NCBI RefSeq assembly: GCF_025567465.1
Contig: NZ_JAOQKI010000008.1
Coordinates: 94,141 to 158,140, forward strand
Length of the DNA: 64,000 nt
Reading direction: 5' to 3'
Source: Roseburia_C amylophila
GTDB taxonomy: Bacteria > Bacillota > Clostridia > Lachnospirales > Lachnospiraceae
The translations under genes and the position numbers were made by a program. Of this stretch, positions 60,043 through 64,000 are shown one piece after another. How positions within the stretch are numbered: position 1 is the stretch's first letter; each line of letters begins with the position of its first letter. The notes beneath the pieces were generated by a model. That model had not been told where the DNA came from, made no database searches, and saw nothing but the letters and a program-made list of their open reading frames with translations.

Positions 60043-61254
60043 ATGGCAGATAAAACACAGTTTCGTACCATCGAAACAGACGAAGAAGAACTGAATACCA
60101 AAATACGGAAACATCGTTTGAAAATAATAAAAATCATATTGTTGTTGCTGGCGCTGGCGGTTGTTGCAGCATTGGGGATTTTCTTTTTTCAGAAATTACG
60201 GAAATATAATAGTTACACGGTAGAAAAAAGCGTGGAACGTCAGGACACTGCTGGAAGCCAGTTTCTTGCATATGGAAATGGTTTTATCAAATATAGTAAC
60301 GATGGGGCAATTTATACCGACGCCAATGATGAAGTGTACTGGAACCAGACCTATGAGATGAAAGAACCAATGGCAGATGTCTGTGAGGATTATGTGGCAT
60401 TGGCAGATAAGGGCGGAACTGAAATCTATATCATGAATCAGGCGGGAATGCAGGGCAAAATTGAGACACCGATGAACATCTCCGGAATAAGCGTGGCCAA
60501 CCAGGGCGTTGTGGCAGTATGGATGGAGAGTGACGGAGAGAATTACATCCGTATGTATGACAAAAATGGCAAAAATCTGGTGTCCGGCGCATTCTATACA
60601 GAAAAAAGCGGCTATCCGCTGGACATTTCCCTTTGCAATGACGGAAAGAAACTGGCGGTATCCATGCTTACGGTCAATAATGGAGAAGTATGCAGCACAA
60701 TCAAATGTTACAATTTTGGCTCAGTAGGACAAAATGAGATTGATTATATGGTAGGAAGCTTTGACTATCCGGATGTGATAATACCACAGATAGAATTTAC
60801 CGATAACAACCGTCTGGTGGCATTTGGCGATTCCAAAATTATTTTATTCAGCGGTACCCAGAAGCCGGAGCCGGATGATGAAATTGCACTGAACCAGGAA
60901 ATAAAGAGCGTATTTACCAGTGAAAATTATATTGGCATCATTTACAATAATGATGTGCAGGCAGAATCCGATACCGAAAGCACAGAAGAAAGCCGCCATA
61001 TGGAAATTTATAATACCGGTGGCAAACATGTATTAAGCAAGGATTTTACCATGGATTATGAAAATGTGGACTTCCTTGGAAATGGGGAAATCTGTATCCG
61101 GAACGCCACAGAGTGTCAGATTTACAATACATATGGTGTAAAGAAATTTTCCTATACATTTGATACACCGCTGTATGATGTGATTTCAGACGGCAGCCAG
61201 AATGGTTATATATTTATAATGGAAGGAACAACAGAGAAGGTAAGACTGAAGTGA
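60043..61254 (+). CDS. DUF5711-like membrane-anchored beta-propeller protein
   Basis: The 403-residue protein has a charged cytoplasmic start, one membrane segment (about 27-49) and a long outer domain of repeated four-strand units (for example YLAYGNGFIKYSND-like, DISLCNDGKKLAVSML, VDFLGNGEICIRNATE) that looks like a seven-bladed propeller without catalytic motifs. I associate it with DUF5711, function unknown. It ends in the GTGA overlap with cvpA, so the two are coupled, and it follows the LysM gene by 81 bases. A cell-envelope role for the trio is inferred. Confidence 0.78.
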   Translation: MADKTQFRTIETDEEELNTKIRKHRLKIIKIILLLLALAVVAALGIFFFQKLRKYNSYTVEKSVERQDTAGSQFLAYGNGFIKYSNDGAIYTDANDEVYWNQTYEMKEPMADVCEDYVALADKGGTEIYIMNQAGMQGKIETPMNISGISVANQGVVAVWMESDGENYIRMYDKNGKNLVSGAFYTEKSGYPLDISLCNDGKKLAVSMLTVNNGEVCSTIKCYNFGSVGQNEIDYMVGSFDYPDVIIPQIEFTDNNRLVAFGDSKIILFSGTQKPEPDDEIALNQEIKSVFTSENYIGIIYNNDVQAESDTESTEESRHMEIYNTGGKHVLSKDFTMDYENVDFLGNGEICIRNATECQIYNTYGVKKFSYTFDTPLYDVISDGSQNGYIFIMEGTTEKVRLK

Positions 61255-61967
61255 ATTGGTTATTGATATGTGTGATTGGAATCCTGGTAGTATGTGCCCT
61301 GGAGGGATACTTCCGTGGATTTATAAAAATAGTATTCTCCCTGCTTGCAATGATTATCACCCTTGCAGTGGTGTCAGTTGCAGCTCCAAAGATTACAACC
61401 TATATAGAAGAAAACACAGAGCTGGATGAGAGAATCACGGAGAAATGCTTAGAGCATGTGGAAAAAAATGCGCAGGACCGGCTGAACCGGGAAGCACAGG
61501 AGAAGTCCGAAGAGACCAGACAGCAGTTAGAAGAAAATGGTATCAGTGGCGGAGAACTGGATGCCCTTATGGACAAAGCGGCAGAAGCGGGAAGTGATGC
61601 GGTCCATCAGGCACTGGCAGATAGCGGAGTTTATCAGGCAATGGCACAAAAAATCACGCATTTTATCATCAGCCTGATTGCCTGCATAGTGACATATGTG
61701 GTGGTATATCTGGTTCTTCATATTATTTTGAATGTGCTGGATCTGGTGGTGAAGCTTCCAGTCCTGAAAGGAATCAACCGGTTCCTTGGAATGCTGGCAG
61801 GCAGCATAAAGGGATTTCTCATTGTCTGGGTGGTATTTTATCTGATACATATTATGGCAGCCACAGATTTGGGCACGCGGCTGGTGACATATATCGGAGA
61901 AAATGAGTTCCTCGCATTCCTCTATCAGCATAATCTTCTGGTACAGATATTTGCCGGAGTTTTCTAA
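61251..61967 (+). CDS. CvpA-family membrane protein
   Basis: The 238-residue protein has four or five membrane helices: an N-terminal pair (ICVIGILVVCALEGYFRGFI, LLAMIITLAVVSVAAP), a Glu/Gln-rich cytoplasmic or outer stretch (about 45-120) and a C-terminal pair. GYFRGFIKI is the CvpA entry motif. E. coli CvpA is linked to colicin V production and bile/envelope fitness; the molecular role is unresolved. GTG is the start, overlapping the previous stop. A terminator follows before the rRNA promoters. Confidence 0.85.
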   Translation: MNWLLICVIGILVVCALEGYFRGFIKIVFSLLAMIITLAVVSVAAPKITTYIEENTELDERITEKCLEHVEKNAQDRLNREAQEKSEETRQQLEENGISGGELDALMDKAAEAGSDAVHQALADSGVYQAMAQKITHFIISLIACIVTYVVVYLVLHIILNVLDLVVKLPVLKGINRFLGMLAGSIKGFLIVWVVFYLIHIMAATDLGTRLVTYIGENEFLAFLYQHNLLVQIFAGVF

Positions 61968-62002
61968 AATGTATAAAAAAATTAAAATGACATAAAAATA
62001 TC

Positions 62003-62057
62003 AGCAAATAGATATTGTAGGATGAAAAAACAGAATCCACAATATCTATTGCTTTTT
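62003..62057 (+). terminator. Terminator after cvpA
   Basis: GCAAATAGATATTGT with GGAT pairs with ATCC plus ACAATATCTATTGC (62035-62052), with one bulge, around an A-rich loop, followed by TTTTTG. It insulates the rRNA operon from upstream transcription. Confidence 0.85.
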
Positions 62058-62112
62058 GTTAGGAACCACAAACCGCCTGAAAAAAGTGTGTAAAAAAACC
62101 GAAAAAAGGGTG

Positions 62113-62141
62113 TTGACATCCCGAAAATGACGTGCTATTAT
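62113..62141 (+). promoter_or_regulatory. rRNA operon promoter P1
   Basis: TTGACA (62113-62118) and TATTAT (62136-62141) have 17-base spacing. A GC-rich stretch follows directly. Confidence 0.85.
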
Positions 62142-62207
62142 AAAACTCCACCGCGCAGGAACGCCTGTTGCGGCGGGAGATAAGAATTAAAAAAATAAAA
62201 AAAGTTA

Positions 62208-62236
62208 TTGACAAAAGCTGACAGACATGATATTCT
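62208..62236 (+). promoter_or_regulatory. rRNA operon promoter P2
   Basis: TTGACA (62208-62213) and TATTCT (62231-62236) have 17-base spacing, about 200 bases before mature 16S. Tandem promoters are typical of rRNA operons. Confidence 0.8.
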
Positions 62237-62438
62237 GTAAAAGTTGCAGGTCAGCAACAAAACACAAAGAACCTTGATAACTGAACAGTGAAATAACCTT
62301 GAAAGATTTTGAGAAAAACGTAATCAAAAGATTACAAAATCATTCAGGACAGCATCTCTATTTAATAGAAGAATGCGACCTAAAACAGTAAACTTTAGGA
62401 TATTTAGCCAAGCTAGATTTCTGAAAGGACAAACACTA

Positions 62439-63979
<1,541 letters not shown>

Positions 63980-64000
63980 AAATCGAGTAAAGATTATTTC

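Overview
The window reads as a chromosomal segment of a low-G+C, spore-forming anaerobe of the Lachnospiraceae (Clostridia). The support is a 16S rRNA gene at the right edge of clostridial cluster XIVa type, sporulation genes (spoIID, a spoIIQ-like gene, a CwlD/PdaA-type cortex enzyme), a reverse-type rubrerythrin, split transketolase and Gram-positive ribosome-binding sites throughout. I cannot name genus or species. I see no prophage, insertion sequence, CRISPR array or recognisable defence island. The unusual material lies in leaders, foldback repeats, gene fusions and decayed genes.

Layout. 1-6.8 kb: a double SOS-box promoter region, rsmA, spoIID, spoIIQ-like, a TPR-GGDEF protein, a GIY-YIG protein and a DEAD-box RNA helicase. 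6.8-12.3 kb (minus strand): a membrane protein, a wrecked LuxR regulator, a GLUG-repeat surface protein with a sorting signal, and an acidic hypothetical protein whose 5' side is a 503-bp imperfect foldback. 12.4-15.5 kb: HAD phosphatase, GH13 oligo-1,6-glucosidase, cupin. 15.5-18 kb (minus): zinc-ribbon and membrane proteins, an acyltransferase. 18-20.3 kb: SseB-like protein, FMN hydroxy-acid dehydrogenase, MGMT fusion. 20.3-24.7 kb (minus): hypothetical, thrE, purA, pyrB. 24.9-30.8 kb: two LysR regulators, yfcE, metE and a metE-like gene. 30.8-34 kb: TauE exporter with MarR, YbaK-type deacylase, rubrerythrin and perR. 34-38.6 kb: a hypothetical protein overlapping a GNAT gene, tadA, SRP RNA, glucokinase, a foldback repeat cluster and a decayed nagA.

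38.9-48.8 kb: an amidase-deacetylase fusion, a CHASE-GGDEF-PAS protein, two lipoproteins, an envelope redox cluster (46-aa CXXC peptide, NapH-like ferredoxin, thioredoxin lipoprotein) divergent from a two-component system, and a cation diffusion facilitator. 48.8-58.5 kb: tRNA-Ser(CGA), OPT transporter-PqqD-PepD operon, phosphofructokinase, dnaX-ybaB-recR and split transketolase. 58.6-62 kb: LysM membrane protein, DUF5711-like protein, CvpA. 62.1-64 kb: an rRNA operon with two strong promoters and the complete 16S gene.

How the parts fit. Sugar handling (GH13, HAD, glucokinase, PFK, transketolase), peptide uptake and cleavage (OPT, PepD), methionine synthesis without cobalamin, and oxygen defence (PerR, rubrerythrin) suit a saccharolytic gut anaerobe. 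The three observations I rate highest are the 503-bp foldback with a side hairpin (11806-12308), the single-chain amidase plus PdaA-type deacetylase (38945-40576), which could carry out both steps of muramic-delta-lactam formation, and the CXXC peptide/ferredoxin/thioredoxin envelope redox unit with its own sensor (43832-47744).
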